Source: an uncultured Bacteroidaceae bacterium (GTDB lineage: Bacteria; Bacteroidota; Bacteroidia; Bacteroidales; Bacteroidaceae). From it: DNA of 64,000 bases. Of this stretch, positions 1 through 8,344 are shown piece by piece; within the stretch, counting starts at the first letter, position 1; each line of letters opens with the position of its first letter. The position numbers were made by a program, and so were the translations under genes. The stretch covers positions 96,132-160,131 of the forward strand of contig CAKRYD010000002.1 of the NCBI GenBank assembly GCA_934426255.1. The letters are read 5' to 3'. Under the pieces are notes generated by a model. The model ran no database searches, was not told the origin of the DNA, and saw only the letters and a list, made by a program, of their open reading frames with translations.

Positions 1-1079
1 AGGTATTTCAAGTCGTCGACATAGCCTGCCAGCACATTAATGCCGTGATTGATGCCTGCCGGAATAGACTCGAAGAAGCCATACTTGACCGTGACGGGCT
101 TGTACATAGTATAAGGGCTCGCCTTGATAACCCCCATGGTCAGGGAAGGCATCAGCATGAGCTTCAAAGTATCTATCTTATGGGTGCGGGCACGGCTCAC
201 CACCACGCTGACATGACGTGCCGCAAGGCTGTCGTCGGTAGGTGCACCCACAAGGCGGTCACTGAGTTGTTGGATGGCCACATTAAAGTCATTCCACGTA
301 ACCACCTTGGACTGGTTGAAAGCCATCAGGCGGTCGCCCTTGCAGATGCCTGCCTTGGCGGCAGGTGTGCCCGCTACAACACTATCTATCACAGACGGCA
401 CATAGGTGGACACGAAGGGCGGCATGGCACGAAACATATTGAGCATATTGAGCCCCTCGGCCGGTATGTCGATGTTGACCTTGCGGCCGTTTCGCAGCAC
501 CGTTACATACTGGGCCGACGAGATGTCACGGTAGACCGAACCTATGCTCTCGCTGCTGTCAAAACGCTTGAAGACACGCTTGTCGGTCGAGAGCAACACA
601 TCGCCGTCCTTGAAACCCAAAGCCTTGGCCTCATTATTGAACTGCATGCCCTTCGACATCCGGTCAAGCGGGATGTAGGTCTCGCCCCAATAAAAGAGAA
701 TCATGGAATAGATGAACAGTGCCAATATAAAGTTGACCAGCACACCTCCCAGCATTATCAGCAGACGTTGCCAGGCAGGATGGGAACGAAACTCCCAGGG
801 CTGAGGCGGCTGTTTCATCTGTTGCGTGTCCATGGATTCGTCAATCATGCCCGAAATCTTTACATATCCGCCCAACGGAAGCCAGCCGAGGCAATATTCG
901 GTATCTGACTTCTTGGGACGAAACTTCAACAATGTCTTCCAAGGATCAAAGAACAGGCAGAACTTTTCTACACGCACCTTGAAGAGCTTGGCAAAGAAAA
1001 AGTGGCCGCCCTCATGCAGAAGGATAAGTATCGAAAAACACAAAATGAGCTGTAATGCTCTTATCAGGAATGCTTCCAT
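1..1079 (-). CDS. rseP: RseP-type site-2 intramembrane metalloprotease, C-terminus outside the window
   Basis: Membrane zinc protease of the RseP/S2P (M50) family, which cuts membrane-bound anti-sigma factors or leftover signal peptides within the inner membrane. Translation from the ATG at 1079 gives a first hydrophobic helix containing the zinc site HEGGH at about residues 22-26, then LGWLPLGGYVKISGM, a family signature, and a second membrane segment after LLIMLGGVLVNFI, followed by PDZ-type sequence. The reading frame is open to base 1, so about 359 residues of a usual 440-450 are seen. It starts 5 nt after the dxr stop and is the last visible gene of the tsaB-murA-dxr operon; dxr-rseP adjacency is common in bacteria. 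Confidence 0.93.
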   Translation of the reverse strand, partial: MEAFLIRALQLILCFSILILLHEGGHFFFAKLFKVRVEKFCLFFDPWKTLLKFRPKKSDTEYCLGWLPLGGYVKISGMIDESMDTQQMKQPPQPWEFRSHPAWQRLLIMLGGVLVNFILALFIYSMILFYWGETYIPLDRMSKGMQFNNEAKALGFKDGDVLLSTDKRVFKRFDSSESIGSVYRDISSAQYVTVLRNGRKVNIDIPAEGLNMLNMFRAMPPFVSTYVPSVIDSVVAGTPAAKAGICKGDRLMAFNQSKVVTWNDFNVAIQQLSDRLVGAPTDDSLAARHVSVVVSRARTHKIDTLKLMLMPSLTMGVIKASPYTMYKPVTVKYGFFESIPAGINHGINVLAGYVDDLKY

Positions 1080-1084
1080 AAATA

Positions 1085-2242
1085 TTACTGTTGTTGGATT
1101 ATGCTTGCTGCCACCCTGCGTGCTTCGGCATCGGTGGCAATGTATGTATCAAGTGTAGGATGTGCATCATAGGGTATCAAATCCATGACACGCCTGATGT
1201 TGCGGTAAATATCGGCAAAGCCGATGAGGCCTTCCCTGAAGGCGCGGTTCATCACCTCGTTGGCCGTGTTGACCACACAGGCAGTGTTGCCGCCTCGCTC
1301 CAAAGCCTCGTAGGCCAGGCTGAGACACGGAAACCTGTCGGTATCGGGACGCTCGAAGGTGAGGCTCCCCAATTCAAACAAATCGAGACGCGGGCCCGAA
1401 AGCGGCAGCCTGTCGGGATAGGTCAACGCATATTGGATGGGAAGACGCATATCCGGTATGCCCAGCTGGGCCTTTACCGCGCCATCTTCAAACTGAACTG
1501 CCGAATGTATCACCGATTGTGGGTGAATAAGCACCTCGATTTGTTGCGGACCGATACCGAAAAGCCAGCGCGCCTCTATCACTTCAAAGCCTTTGTTCAT
1601 CATCGTGGCCGAGTCAATGGTGATCTTGGCCCCCATATGCCAGTTGGGATGACACAAGGCCTGCGAGGGAGTGACACGCGACAGCTCTTCCTTGGATAAG
1701 CGTCGGAAAGGGCCGCCAGATGCGGTCAGGAGTATCTTGTCTATGGCATTGTCGCCCTCGCCTGCCAGGCACTGGAAGATGGCCGAATGCTCACTGTCGA
1801 CGGGCAATATAGGAACCCTATAGTGCTGGGCCAGACGTGTGACCAGCTCACCTGCGACAACGAGGGTTTCTTTATTGGCCAATGCAATCTGCTTGCGGGC
1901 ACGAATGGCATGAATGGTTGGCTGCAAACCGGCAAAGCCCACCAAAGCTGTCAGCACGACATCTACCGTATCGCTCTCGACAACCTCACAAAGGGCAGCC
2001 TCGCCACAATAGACCTTGACGGGCAAGTCCTCTAAGCCCCGACTGACCGTTTCGTAGAGGTCTTCATTGGCAATCACTACCATATTGGGTCTGAACCGGC
2101 GGGCCTGCTCGATGAGAAGAGCGGCCTGGTTGTTGGCAGTGAGCACCTCGGCTTCATACAAATCGGGATGTTCGGATATCACTTGAAGGGCCTGAGTGCC
2201 GATGGAGCCTGTAGAACCCAGTATTGCTATGCGTTTCTTCAT
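1085..2242 (-). CDS. dxr: 1-deoxy-D-xylulose 5-phosphate reductoisomerase
   Basis: Second enzyme of the MEP isoprenoid pathway: NADPH-dependent rearrangement and reduction of DXP to MEP in the cytosol. The 385-residue length fits the family. Visible signatures are the NADPH-binding start ILGSTGSIGTQALQVI, ALANKETLVVAGE, the metal/substrate site VDSEHSAIFQCL, and the flexible-loop region PNWHMGAKITIDSATMMNKG followed by EVIEARWLF. The ATG at 2242 lies 7 nt after the rimM stop, and rseP follows 5 nt downstream, so it sits inside a compact operon. The enzyme is the fosmidomycin target. No anomaly is seen. Confidence 0.97.
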   Translation of the reverse strand: MKKRIAILGSTGSIGTQALQVISEHPDLYEAEVLTANNQAALLIEQARRFRPNMVVIANEDLYETVSRGLEDLPVKVYCGEAALCEVVESDTVDVVLTALVGFAGLQPTIHAIRARKQIALANKETLVVAGELVTRLAQHYRVPILPVDSEHSAIFQCLAGEGDNAIDKILLTASGGPFRRLSKEELSRVTPSQALCHPNWHMGAKITIDSATMMNKGFEVIEARWLFGIGPQQIEVLIHPQSVIHSAVQFEDGAVKAQLGIPDMRLPIQYALTYPDRLPLSGPRLDLFELGSLTFERPDTDRFPCLSLAYEALERGGNTACVVNTANEVMNRAFREGLIGFADIYRNIRRVMDLIPYDAHPTLDTYIATDAEARRVAASIIQQQ

Positions 2243-2249
2243 GGATGAG

Positions 2250-2777
2250 TCAGTTGTTTAAGGATAACAGGCCTTCGGGAAGGCTGAGTGTTAGACGGCG
2301 TTTCTTTTCGTCACAGCCCACGACCAAATCGGTGTGCAACGGCAACAATACCTCCGTGCCGTCTATTCTCTGCACATGAAGAAGTATGTTGGCATTGGAC
2401 GAATCGACCGACTGAATGATGCCAATCTCGCCGGCCTCACGGTCAAAGACAGCAAAACCTGTCAGAAAGTTCCACGTGAGCGGAGCCTCGGAATGGCCTA
2501 CCGTCTCGGACAAAGGAAAGTATACTTCGGTTCCACTGATGCGCCGCGCTGCTGCTTCATCGTCAATTCGTTCAAACTTCATTATGACAGCTTCGTTGCT
2601 CTTGAAGCGATACTCTTCCATGAAAAAGGGAACAAACAGCCCATCTATCCTGAGAAACAGGTATTCGCAGTCGGAGCGGTCAAACACATCATCGGTAAAT
2701 CGCATTTCCACCTCACCGTGTATGCCATGAGGACGCTGTATGGTTCCAATCCTGAAAACGTCGTTATCCTGTATCAT
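2250..2777 (-). CDS. rimM: Ribosome maturation factor RimM
   Basis: Cytoplasmic factor that binds ribosomal protein S19 and helps 16S rRNA maturation of the 30S head. The 175-residue protein has the N-terminal RimM beta-barrel (FRIGTIQRPHGIHGEVEMRF at about residues 7-26) and a C-terminal PRC-barrel (residues about 95-170, including LPLHTDLV). The ATG at 2777 overlaps the murA stop in an ATGA junction, which suggests translational coupling. It is followed 7 nt later by dxr. In many bacteria rimM sits with rpsP/trmD; here, as in Bacteroidales, it is tied to murA. Confidence 0.93.
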   Translation of the reverse strand: MIQDNDVFRIGTIQRPHGIHGEVEMRFTDDVFDRSDCEYLFLRIDGLFVPFFMEEYRFKSNEAVIMKFERIDDEAAARRISGTEVYFPLSETVGHSEAPLTWNFLTGFAVFDREAGEIGIIQSVDSSNANILLHVQRIDGTEVLLPLHTDLVVGCDEKKRRLTLSLPEGLLSLNN

Positions 2778-4078
2778 TCGCGCCCTATATTAGCCCCTAA
2801 TAAGTTGAGCCGCCGGTCGATACTCTCGTAACCGCGGTCTATTTGTTCAACATTGTCAATGCGACTTATGCCATCTGCACTCAATGCAGCTATGAGCAAT
2901 GCAATGCCGGCACGTATGTCAGGAGATGCCATCCTGCGGGCACGAAGCCGCATTTCATGGTCATGGCCGACAACAACTGCACGGTGAGGATCGCACAATA
3001 TTATCTGAGCGCCCATGTCAATCAGACGGTCTACAAAGAACAACCTGCTTTCAAACATCTTCTGATGAAACAGCACGGAACCTTTAGCCTGCGTTGCCAC
3101 AACTATCAATACGCTTAACAAATCTGGCGTAAGTCCGGGCCAGGGAGCATCGTCGATGGTCATGAAAGAACCATCCATGAAGGTTTCTATCTCATAATGT
3201 TCCTGAGGAGGCACCACAATGTCTTCGCCCTGAAACTCCAATTGTATGCCCAGACGCTGAAAGGCCCGGGGTATGATGCCTAAGTTGAATACAGACGTAT
3301 CTTTAATGGTAAGGCCTCCGCCCAGCATGGCCGACATACCGATGAAGCTTCCCACTTCAATCATATCGGGCAACACCTTATGGGTGGTGCCATGCAATGA
3401 GTTAACGCCGGATATGGTCAGTAGATTGGATGCCACCCCACTTATACAAGCGCCCATCCTGTTGAGCAGGTGGCAAAGCTGCTGTATGTAGGGTTCGCAA
3501 GCTGCGTTGTATATAGTTGTTGTGCCTTGGGCCAGCACAGCTGCCATTATGATGTTTGCAGTTCCGGTCACGGAAGCCTCGTCAAGCAGCATGTAGGTTC
3601 CCTTGAGTTGTTCTGCTTCTATTATATAATAGGAGTTGGTTGTGTCGACCTGAAACTTCGCACCCAGCTTTTCGAAGCCTTGGATGTGTGTATCCATGCG
3701 CCTGCGACCTATCTTATCGCCACCTGGTTTTGCCAGGACTGTTTGGCCGAAACGAGCCAATAAGGGACCTGCAAGCATTACGGATCCACGCAGCGCTGCG
3801 CATTTGTTGAGGAATTCCTGTGTACGGGCGTAGTCCAGATGTATGGCATCTGCCTGGAACGTATATTCGCCATTGCAAGTCTTTTTGACTTTGACTCCGA
3901 GCTTGCGCATCAGGGTTATGAGATGGTGAACATCCAGGATTTCGGGTATGTTCTTTATCGTTACTTTCTCTGATGTCAACAGGGTGGCACAGATAACTTC
4001 CAGGGCTTCGTTTTTCGCTCCCTGGGGAACTATCTCGCCTTCCAGCCGATGACCGCCTTCAATGATAAATGATGCCAT
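2774..4078 (-). CDS. murA: UDP-N-acetylglucosamine 1-carboxyvinyltransferase with Asp at the active-site Cys position
   Basis: First committed enzyme of peptidoglycan synthesis: transfers enolpyruvate from PEP to UDP-GlcNAc in the cytosol. The 434-residue length and the motifs QGAKNEAL (Lys22-Asn23, substrate binding) and ARFGQTVLAKPGGDKIGRRR fit MurA. The residue matching E. coli Cys115 (PGGC) is Asp121 here (PGGD; codon 3716-3718). In Mycobacterium, Chlamydia and Borrelia MurA the same Cys-to-Asp change keeps activity and gives intrinsic fosfomycin resistance, so the same is expected. The gene sits 24 nt after DUF4290 and overlaps rimM by 4 nt. Confidence 0.95.
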   Translation of the reverse strand: MASFIIEGGHRLEGEIVPQGAKNEALEVICATLLTSEKVTIKNIPEILDVHHLITLMRKLGVKVKKTCNGEYTFQADAIHLDYARTQEFLNKCAALRGSVMLAGPLLARFGQTVLAKPGGDKIGRRRMDTHIQGFEKLGAKFQVDTTNSYYIIEAEQLKGTYMLLDEASVTGTANIIMAAVLAQGTTTIYNAACEPYIQQLCHLLNRMGACISGVASNLLTISGVNSLHGTTHKVLPDMIEVGSFIGMSAMLGGGLTIKDTSVFNLGIIPRAFQRLGIQLEFQGEDIVVPPQEHYEIETFMDGSFMTIDDAPWPGLTPDLLSVLIVVATQAKGSVLFHQKMFESRLFFVDRLIDMGAQIILCDPHRAVVVGHDHEMRLRARRMASPDIRAGIALLIAALSADGISRIDNVEQIDRGYESIDRRLNLLGANIGRE

Positions 4079-4102
4079 GCGCCGTGTGCCGTTTTGTCAC
4101 AA

Positions 4103-4624
4103 TCACTTTACGTCAATCTGTATCTTGCCGTCGGTATAGTTGGCTATGTCGTTGGCGATTTTCTTGTCGTTCAACGAGTCTTTGTTCCAATAGAACAGGT
4201 CTTTTTTCATTTGGTTGGCCACGAGTCCGATGAGTGCATCGCGCTCTTCTCCGCTCTCCATCTCTTCTATTTTTTTCAGCAATGCCTCAAGCAGATGGCC
4301 GTAGTGCCGGTAGCGTATCCTTGTCATCGGGTAAGGCATGGGTGCAGGTCGGGCGGTTACGTCCTTTTCCTGGTCTATGGCTACGGGATAATCTATGTCG
4401 AGTTGATAGTGTGACATGCGGGCCAGGTGGTTCCAAAGCACTTCGTCTGCATCGGGCATTTCCTTGATGGCAGGGTACATCTGCCCCATTATTCGGATGA
4501 TGGTCACTGCACTGCGCTGGCGCAGGTTGCGGTCTTTAATCGTGAGGGCATAGTCAACCATGTTTTGGATGTTGCGGCCGTATTCGGGCAATATCAGTCT
4601 TTCTCTGTCGGTGTTATAATCCAT
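4103..4624 (-). CDS. DUF4290 family protein
   Basis: A 173-residue cytoplasmic protein without signal peptide or membrane segment; helical and charged. It matches, by recall, the Bacteroidota-specific DUF4290 family (start MDYNTDRERLILPEYGRNIQ, then MVDYALTIKDRNLRQ and the MGQMYP/WNHLARMSHYQLDIDYP region). Function unknown. A longer frame exists upstream to 4681, but that would overlap tsaB by 56 nt; the ATG at 4624 starts 1 nt after the tsaB stop and matches the family start. Its fixed place between tsaB and murA suggests a housekeeping role, which is inference only. Confidence 0.85.
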   Translation of the reverse strand: MDYNTDRERLILPEYGRNIQNMVDYALTIKDRNLRQRSAVTIIRIMGQMYPAIKEMPDADEVLWNHLARMSHYQLDIDYPVAIDQEKDVTARPAPMPYPMTRIRYRHYGHLLEALLKKIEEMESGEERDALIGLVANQMKKDLFYWNKDSLNDKKIANDIANYTDGKIQIDVK

Positions 4625-4625
4625 A

Positions 4626-5318
4626 TCAAATGAGTTTCCTGGGCTTTGTGGCCACGAATTCTTTAAGATAGAAGGGTTCAAAATAGGCTACGTCTTCGGT
4701 GATGCCTTGGGCCAATGCTTTTTCTGCGAGGGGAAACATGTATTTGGCCAGCGGAGTGATGCCGTCGATGAATAGGGCATTGGGGTGCACTATTGTCTGT
4801 TTGCACTTTTCGGCCCCGTTGCCGAAGAACACTATCTTGTGTTGTTGCAGGAGGTCCTGGTAAGAGGTCTCGTCGATGATTTCGGCGGAGACGGGTTTCA
4901 CTTCTTTCAGACTGCGTGTATAGAGTGCCGTATATACTTCCATCCGGCGGGCATCAAGCATGGGACAGAACAGGGCATCATAGGGCAGCTCGTCGTGGAA
5001 CAGGAGCAACGGTACGCACATCAGTTCCAGCGTGGATACGGCTATGAGCTTCAGGTTGCGGCCGTAGCAAAGGCCTTTTGCCGTAGAGGCTCCTATGCGC
5101 AGACCGGTATACGAGCCCGGACCACGGCTGACGGCCACTGCATCTATGGGGATGGCGTGACTGTCGGCAAACGACACGGCTTCCTCTACAAAGGGAGCCA
5201 GTACGGTGCCGTGTGAGGGACCGTCGAACTTTTCTTCCGACATCAGACATTGTCCGTCCTGACTAAGGGCTACCGAACATACTGTTGTCGTTGTTTCTAT
5301 ATGTACGATGCAAGACAT
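4626..5318 (-). CDS. tsaB: tRNA threonylcarbamoyladenosine biosynthesis protein TsaB
   Basis: Non-catalytic partner of TsaD in the TsaBDE complex that makes the t6A37 modification of ANN-decoding tRNAs. The 230-residue ASKHA-fold protein begins IVHIETTTTVCSVALSQDG and carries VSRGPGSYTGLRIGASTAKGL at about residues 63-83, the TsaB/TsaD family signature. TsaB lacks the metal-binding histidines of TsaD, as here. It is the first gene of a six-gene minus-strand operon, with a TAnnTTTG box at 5343-5350 about 25 nt before its ATG. The mtaB product, encoded near 57 kb, acts on the same t6A37 base. Confidence 0.93.
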   Translation of the reverse strand: MSCIVHIETTTTVCSVALSQDGQCLMSEEKFDGPSHGTVLAPFVEEAVSFADSHAIPIDAVAVSRGPGSYTGLRIGASTAKGLCYGRNLKLIAVSTLELMCVPLLLFHDELPYDALFCPMLDARRMEVYTALYTRSLKEVKPVSAEIIDETSYQDLLQQHKIVFFGNGAEKCKQTIVHPNALFIDGITPLAKYMFPLAEKALAQGITEDVAYFEPFYLKEFVATKPRKLI

Positions 5319-5342
5319 TCTACCTAATCATTCAATGAAATG

Positions 5343-5350
5343 CAAAGATA
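5343..5350 (-). promoter_or_regulatory. Bacteroidota -7 promoter box for the tsaB operon
   Basis: TATCTTTG on the minus strand matches the TAnnTTTG consensus and lies 24 nt before the tsaB ATG. No clear -33 TTTG is seen. Confidence 0.6.
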
Positions 5351-5418
5351 CGAACATAATGTGGCTTTTGCCGATTGAGGGCTTATTTTTCTGCTTTTTT
5401 AGGGTGCATCCATGGTTG

Positions 5419-6039
5419 TCATCGGGTGGATGACGGCTCGAAGCGGTTTTTCTGCCACCGGTAGGGCAGTTCTTTTTTGAGGCATTGTTCCAGCTGGTTT
5501 CTGAGGTCGGGATTGGAGTCCCAGCAGTCCAATGTAAAGGTGATGGCATCTTCCGACTCTGAGAGCCGGGCTTGTATCAGTATGGTGCCGGGCTTCGGGC
5601 CTTGCGTATTGTTGGGAGAGGCCATTTCGAAGTCTTTGAGCGAGGGCATCGTCAAGTAGGCCGACGAGGGCTGTTTGTGCCATTTCGTGTCATAAAAGTC
5701 AACGGTGCTTTCGGCTCCGGGTGTATAGTAGGTCTTTACGAAGCATATAAGGCTGTCGTTGCCGTCTGTGAGGAGGCGCATCTCGCACTGCAGGGCCGAA
5801 GATACTTTCATCAGGGCATACTTGTCGTTGATCACCAGCAACGAGCTGTTTTCCCCGAAATTGTTTTGCACCGTTGCCTTCATACCGCTGGCCAGGAAGT
5901 CTATACAGTCCAACTTGTTGTCGGCCGACAGTTCGGGCAAGAGTTCTGGGGGCATCTGTACGAATAACTGTTTCATGTCTCGTGCCTGAAGCACTGCAGA
6001 GAGACAGAAGAAGAATACTGTTGCTATGAATGCTTTCAT
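5419..6039 (-). CDS. DUF3256 family exported protein
   Basis: A 206-residue protein with an N-terminal signal peptide (MKAFIATVFFFCLSAVLQA, cleavage after QA; no lipobox cysteine), so periplasmic or outer-membrane associated. The sequence MKQLFVQMPPELLPELS followed by KLDCIDFLASGMKA fits the Bacteroidales family DUF3256, of unknown function. It lies 47 nt downstream of the GNAT gene on the same strand and is probably co-transcribed with it. The 79-nt gap to the tsaB promoter contains nothing else recognisable. Confidence 0.8.
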   Translation of the reverse strand: MKAFIATVFFFCLSAVLQARDMKQLFVQMPPELLPELSADNKLDCIDFLASGMKATVQNNFGENSSLLVINDKYALMKVSSALQCEMRLLTDGNDSLICFVKTYYTPGAESTVDFYDTKWHKQPSSAYLTMPSLKDFEMASPNNTQGPKPGTILIQARLSESEDAITFTLDCWDSNPDLRNQLEQCLKKELPYRWQKNRFEPSSTR

Positions 6040-6086
6040 GTGACTATGTTTTTTGGGGTTAGTGATGTCTTTGTTGTGTGATGCCG

Positions 6087-6533
6087 CTATTGTGGCTTAT
6101 AGAGTTTCATGCGGTAGACGTTGGTGGGTTTCTGTTCGAATCCCGCTGACTGATACAGGCGGTTGGCGGCTTTTCTCGATGAGTTCGAGGTGAGCATCAG
6201 CACGCAGTCACCCATTTCGCGCACATAGTTCACGGCATGTGTTATGAGCTTTCTGCCCAACAGTTTGCCGCGGTATGCCTTGTCTACCACGACATCCTCT
6301 ACCCATGCTTTCTTGCCTGTCGGCGAGTTGTAGGTGGCAATCGTCATCATCCCTATTATTTTCCAGCCGCTTAAGAGCAGGAACAGATGACTGTCGGGCG
6401 ATGCGATGATGCTGCCCAGATGGCTTTCCGTAAAGGGAGGCGAATCGGGGGTGAGCTGGTTCAGCAGACTGTCGATGGCGGCCACATACTCGTGGACTAT
6501 GGCTTTGGCTTCTATGATGCGGGTTTCTTCCAT
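6087..6533 (-). CDS. GNAT-family N-acetyltransferase
   Basis: A 148-residue cytosolic acetyl-CoA-dependent acyltransferase. The core GNAT motif is visible as VEDVVVDKAYRGKLLGRKLI (about residues 79-98), where the R-G-x-x-x-G-R-K stretch is the pyrophosphate-binding loop of motif A. MLTSNSSRKAANRLYQSAGF (about residues 114-133) is motif B with the typical late NxAxxLYxxxGF. The substrate cannot be predicted. It is transcribed away from cca and precedes the DUF3256 gene by 47 nt. Confidence 0.9.
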   Translation of the reverse strand: MEETRIIEAKAIVHEYVAAIDSLLNQLTPDSPPFTESHLGSIIASPDSHLFLLLSGWKIIGMMTIATYNSPTGKKAWVEDVVVDKAYRGKLLGRKLITHAVNYVREMGDCVLMLTSNSSRKAANRLYQSAGFEQKPTNVYRMKLYKPQ

Positions 6534-6551
6534 GATGTTTCTTTTGAGCTG

Positions 6552-6559
6552 TAAAGATA
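6552..6559 (-). promoter_or_regulatory. Possible -7 promoter box for the GNAT gene
   Basis: TATCTTTA, one mismatch from TAnnTTTG, 18 nt before the GNAT ATG. Position is right but the match is imperfect. Confidence 0.35.
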
Positions 6560-6675
6560 ATGATTTTTATTTTTCATTGTATACTCAAACGGCTTTTTGT
6601 GCCTTCCAGGCTCATGGCGAGCCGGTTTATCGGTGGTTGACAGGTGCAAAAGGCGTGTATTTAGGTGTTTTTGCG

Positions 6676-6683
6676 TACTTTTG
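6676..6683 (+). promoter_or_regulatory. Bacteroidota -7 promoter box for cca
   Basis: TACTTTTG matches TAnnTTTG and ends 18 nt before the cca ATG at 6702, implying a leader of about 10-15 nt. No good -33 element. Confidence 0.55.
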
Positions 6684-6701
6684 CAGTCAAAATGACCGCA
6701 T

Positions 6702-8135
6702 ATGCAACTATTGTCCTTAGAGAGAGTCGTTGAGCAAATCAGCAAGCAAGAAGTTTTTCACCTCATTGGCCGCACTGCCGACAGTCTGGGCTTTCCCTGC
6801 TATCTTATAGGGGGCTATGTGCGCGACCTGTTTCTTCAGAGGCCTACCAACGACGTGGATGTCATGGTTGTAGGCAATGGCATCGAAACGGCCAAGGCTT
6901 TTGCGCAGCGTCTGGGCGGAGGCCACGAGCCGGCCATATTCCGCAACTTTGGCACGGCGCAGGTGAAATGGCACGGCATTGAGTTTGAGTTTGTGGGTGC
7001 ACGCCGCGAGAGCTATGACCGAAGTTCCAGAAAGCCCATTGTGGAAGACGGCACTCTGCAAGATGATTTGAACCGGCGCGACTTCACTATTAACGCTCTT
7101 GGCATATGCCTTAATGCAGACAGCTTCGGCCGTCTTGTGGATGCTTTCGATGGGCTTTGCGACTTAGAAGACGGTGTGATCCGTACACCTCTCGACCCCG
7201 ACATTACCTTCAGCGACGATCCGTTGCGTATGATGCGCTGCATCAGATTTGCCACACAGCTCAATTTCCTCATTGATGACGAGACGTTTGATGCCTTGGG
7301 TCGCAACAAGGAACGTATAAAGATCATCAGTAACGAACGTATCATCAGTGAGCTCAACAAGATAATGCTTTCACCCATCCCCTCGAAAGGGTTCATCGAT
7401 CTGGAACGCTGCGGGCTGCTCGACATCATACTGCCCGAGATTGCAGCCCTGCAGGGTCGCGACTCGCGCAATGGCATCACTCACAAAGACATCTTTTATC
7501 ATACGTTGCAGGTTCTCGACAATGTGGCAGCCAAGAGCAGCAATCTCTGGCTGCGCTGGGCGGCACTTCTGCACGACGTGGGCAAGCCTGCCACGAAGGC
7601 ATTCAGCCCTACTTTAGGGTGGACCTTCCACAACCATAACATTGTGGGCGAAAAGATTGCCGGCCGCATGTTCAGACGTCTGAAGCTGCCCTCCGACGAA
7701 CGTATGAAGTATGTCAAGAAGCTTGTAGGCCTGCATATGCGGCCTATTGCCATAGCAGATGACGAGGTCACCGACAGTGCCGTGAGGCGTCTGCTCTTTG
7801 ATGCCGGCAATGACATTGATGACCTCATGACACTCTGCGAATGCGACATCACCAGCCGCAACGAGGACCGCAAGAAAATGTTTCTCAACAATTTCCACAT
7901 TGTGCGTCAAAAACTGAAAGACCTGGAAGAAAAAGACCGCATCCGCAACTTCCAGCCCCCTGTCGACGGCGAGGAAATCATGAGGGTCTTCGGGCTCACA
8001 CCCTGCAGGGAAATAGGTGCATTGAAAAGCAGCATCAAGGATGCCATCCTTGACGGCAAGATTCCCAATGAACACGATGCGGCCTATGAATATATGATGA
8101 AAAAGGCTGCTGCCATGGGGCTGCAACCCGTATAA
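6702..8135 (+). CDS. cca: CCA tRNA nucleotidyltransferase (class II, with HD domain)
   Basis: Adds or repairs the 3'-CCA end of tRNAs. The N-terminal poly-A-polymerase-type head shows GGYVRDLFL, the catalytic carboxylates DVDVMVVG (about residues 46-53) and the nucleotide-selecting RRDFTINAL (about residue 125), followed by DPLRMMRCIRFATQLNF in the RNA-binding neck. The C-terminal half has an HD phosphohydrolase domain (LLHDVGKP, about residue 290) that could remove 2',3'-cyclic phosphates. The 477-residue length fits the HD-containing Bacteroidota form; a strict poly-A polymerase is less likely. It ends just before repeat cluster A, convergent with purM. Confidence 0.93.
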   Translation: MQLLSLERVVEQISKQEVFHLIGRTADSLGFPCYLIGGYVRDLFLQRPTNDVDVMVVGNGIETAKAFAQRLGGGHEPAIFRNFGTAQVKWHGIEFEFVGARRESYDRSSRKPIVEDGTLQDDLNRRDFTINALGICLNADSFGRLVDAFDGLCDLEDGVIRTPLDPDITFSDDPLRMMRCIRFATQLNFLIDDETFDALGRNKERIKIISNERIISELNKIMLSPIPSKGFIDLERCGLLDIILPEIAALQGRDSRNGITHKDIFYHTLQVLDNVAAKSSNLWLRWAALLHDVGKPATKAFSPTLGWTFHNHNIVGEKIAGRMFRRLKLPSDERMKYVKKLVGLHMRPIAIADDEVTDSAVRRLLFDAGNDIDDLMTLCECDITSRNEDRKKMFLNNFHIVRQKLKDLEEKDRIRNFQPPVDGEEIMRVFGLTPCREIGALKSSIKDAILDGKIPNEHDAAYEYMMKKAAAMGLQPV

Positions 8136-8148
8136 TACATATCCGGAC

Positions 8149-8333
8149 CTACGGTCTGTATACATCGAAAGTGTTTCATGTACATGAAACAGGTTGTTTC
8201 CTATAGGGGGAAGAGGTTGTTTCATGTACATAGAAGAAGGTGTTTCATGTACATGAAACACCCTGCAATCAGCCACATCGCAACCTGCGATATGTACATA
8301 TCACACCCTGCAATATGTACAGACCGCAAGTCC
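8149..8333. repeat. Intergenic mosaic repeat, cluster A (TGTACA palindromes)
   Basis: About 185 bp between the converging ends of cca and purM. It contains a perfect 18-bp palindrome GTTTCATGTACATGAAAC at 8173-8190, a half copy near 8216-8231, a perfect 24-bp palindrome of the same core at 8239-8262, a CCTATAGG word near 8200, and GATATGTACATATC at 8302-8315. Over its first ~150 bp it is nearly identical to cluster D (61105-61282), and cluster C (48696-48874) is the same framework in the opposite direction. No credible protein is encoded. It may also serve as the terminator for both neighbours. Confidence 0.85.
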
Positions 8334-8344
8334 GGGCTTTGATA

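Noticed and set aside
45..908. Plus-strand open frame of 287 codons
   Set aside because: It is the complement of the rseP coding sequence, whose minus-strand translation has the HEGGH motif and PDZ/membrane features; the plus frame has no family features.
8149..8333. Repeat element as a purine riboswitch
   Set aside because: Copies lie in both orientations, one is downstream of purM, and none shows a purine-aptamer three-way junction that I can draw.
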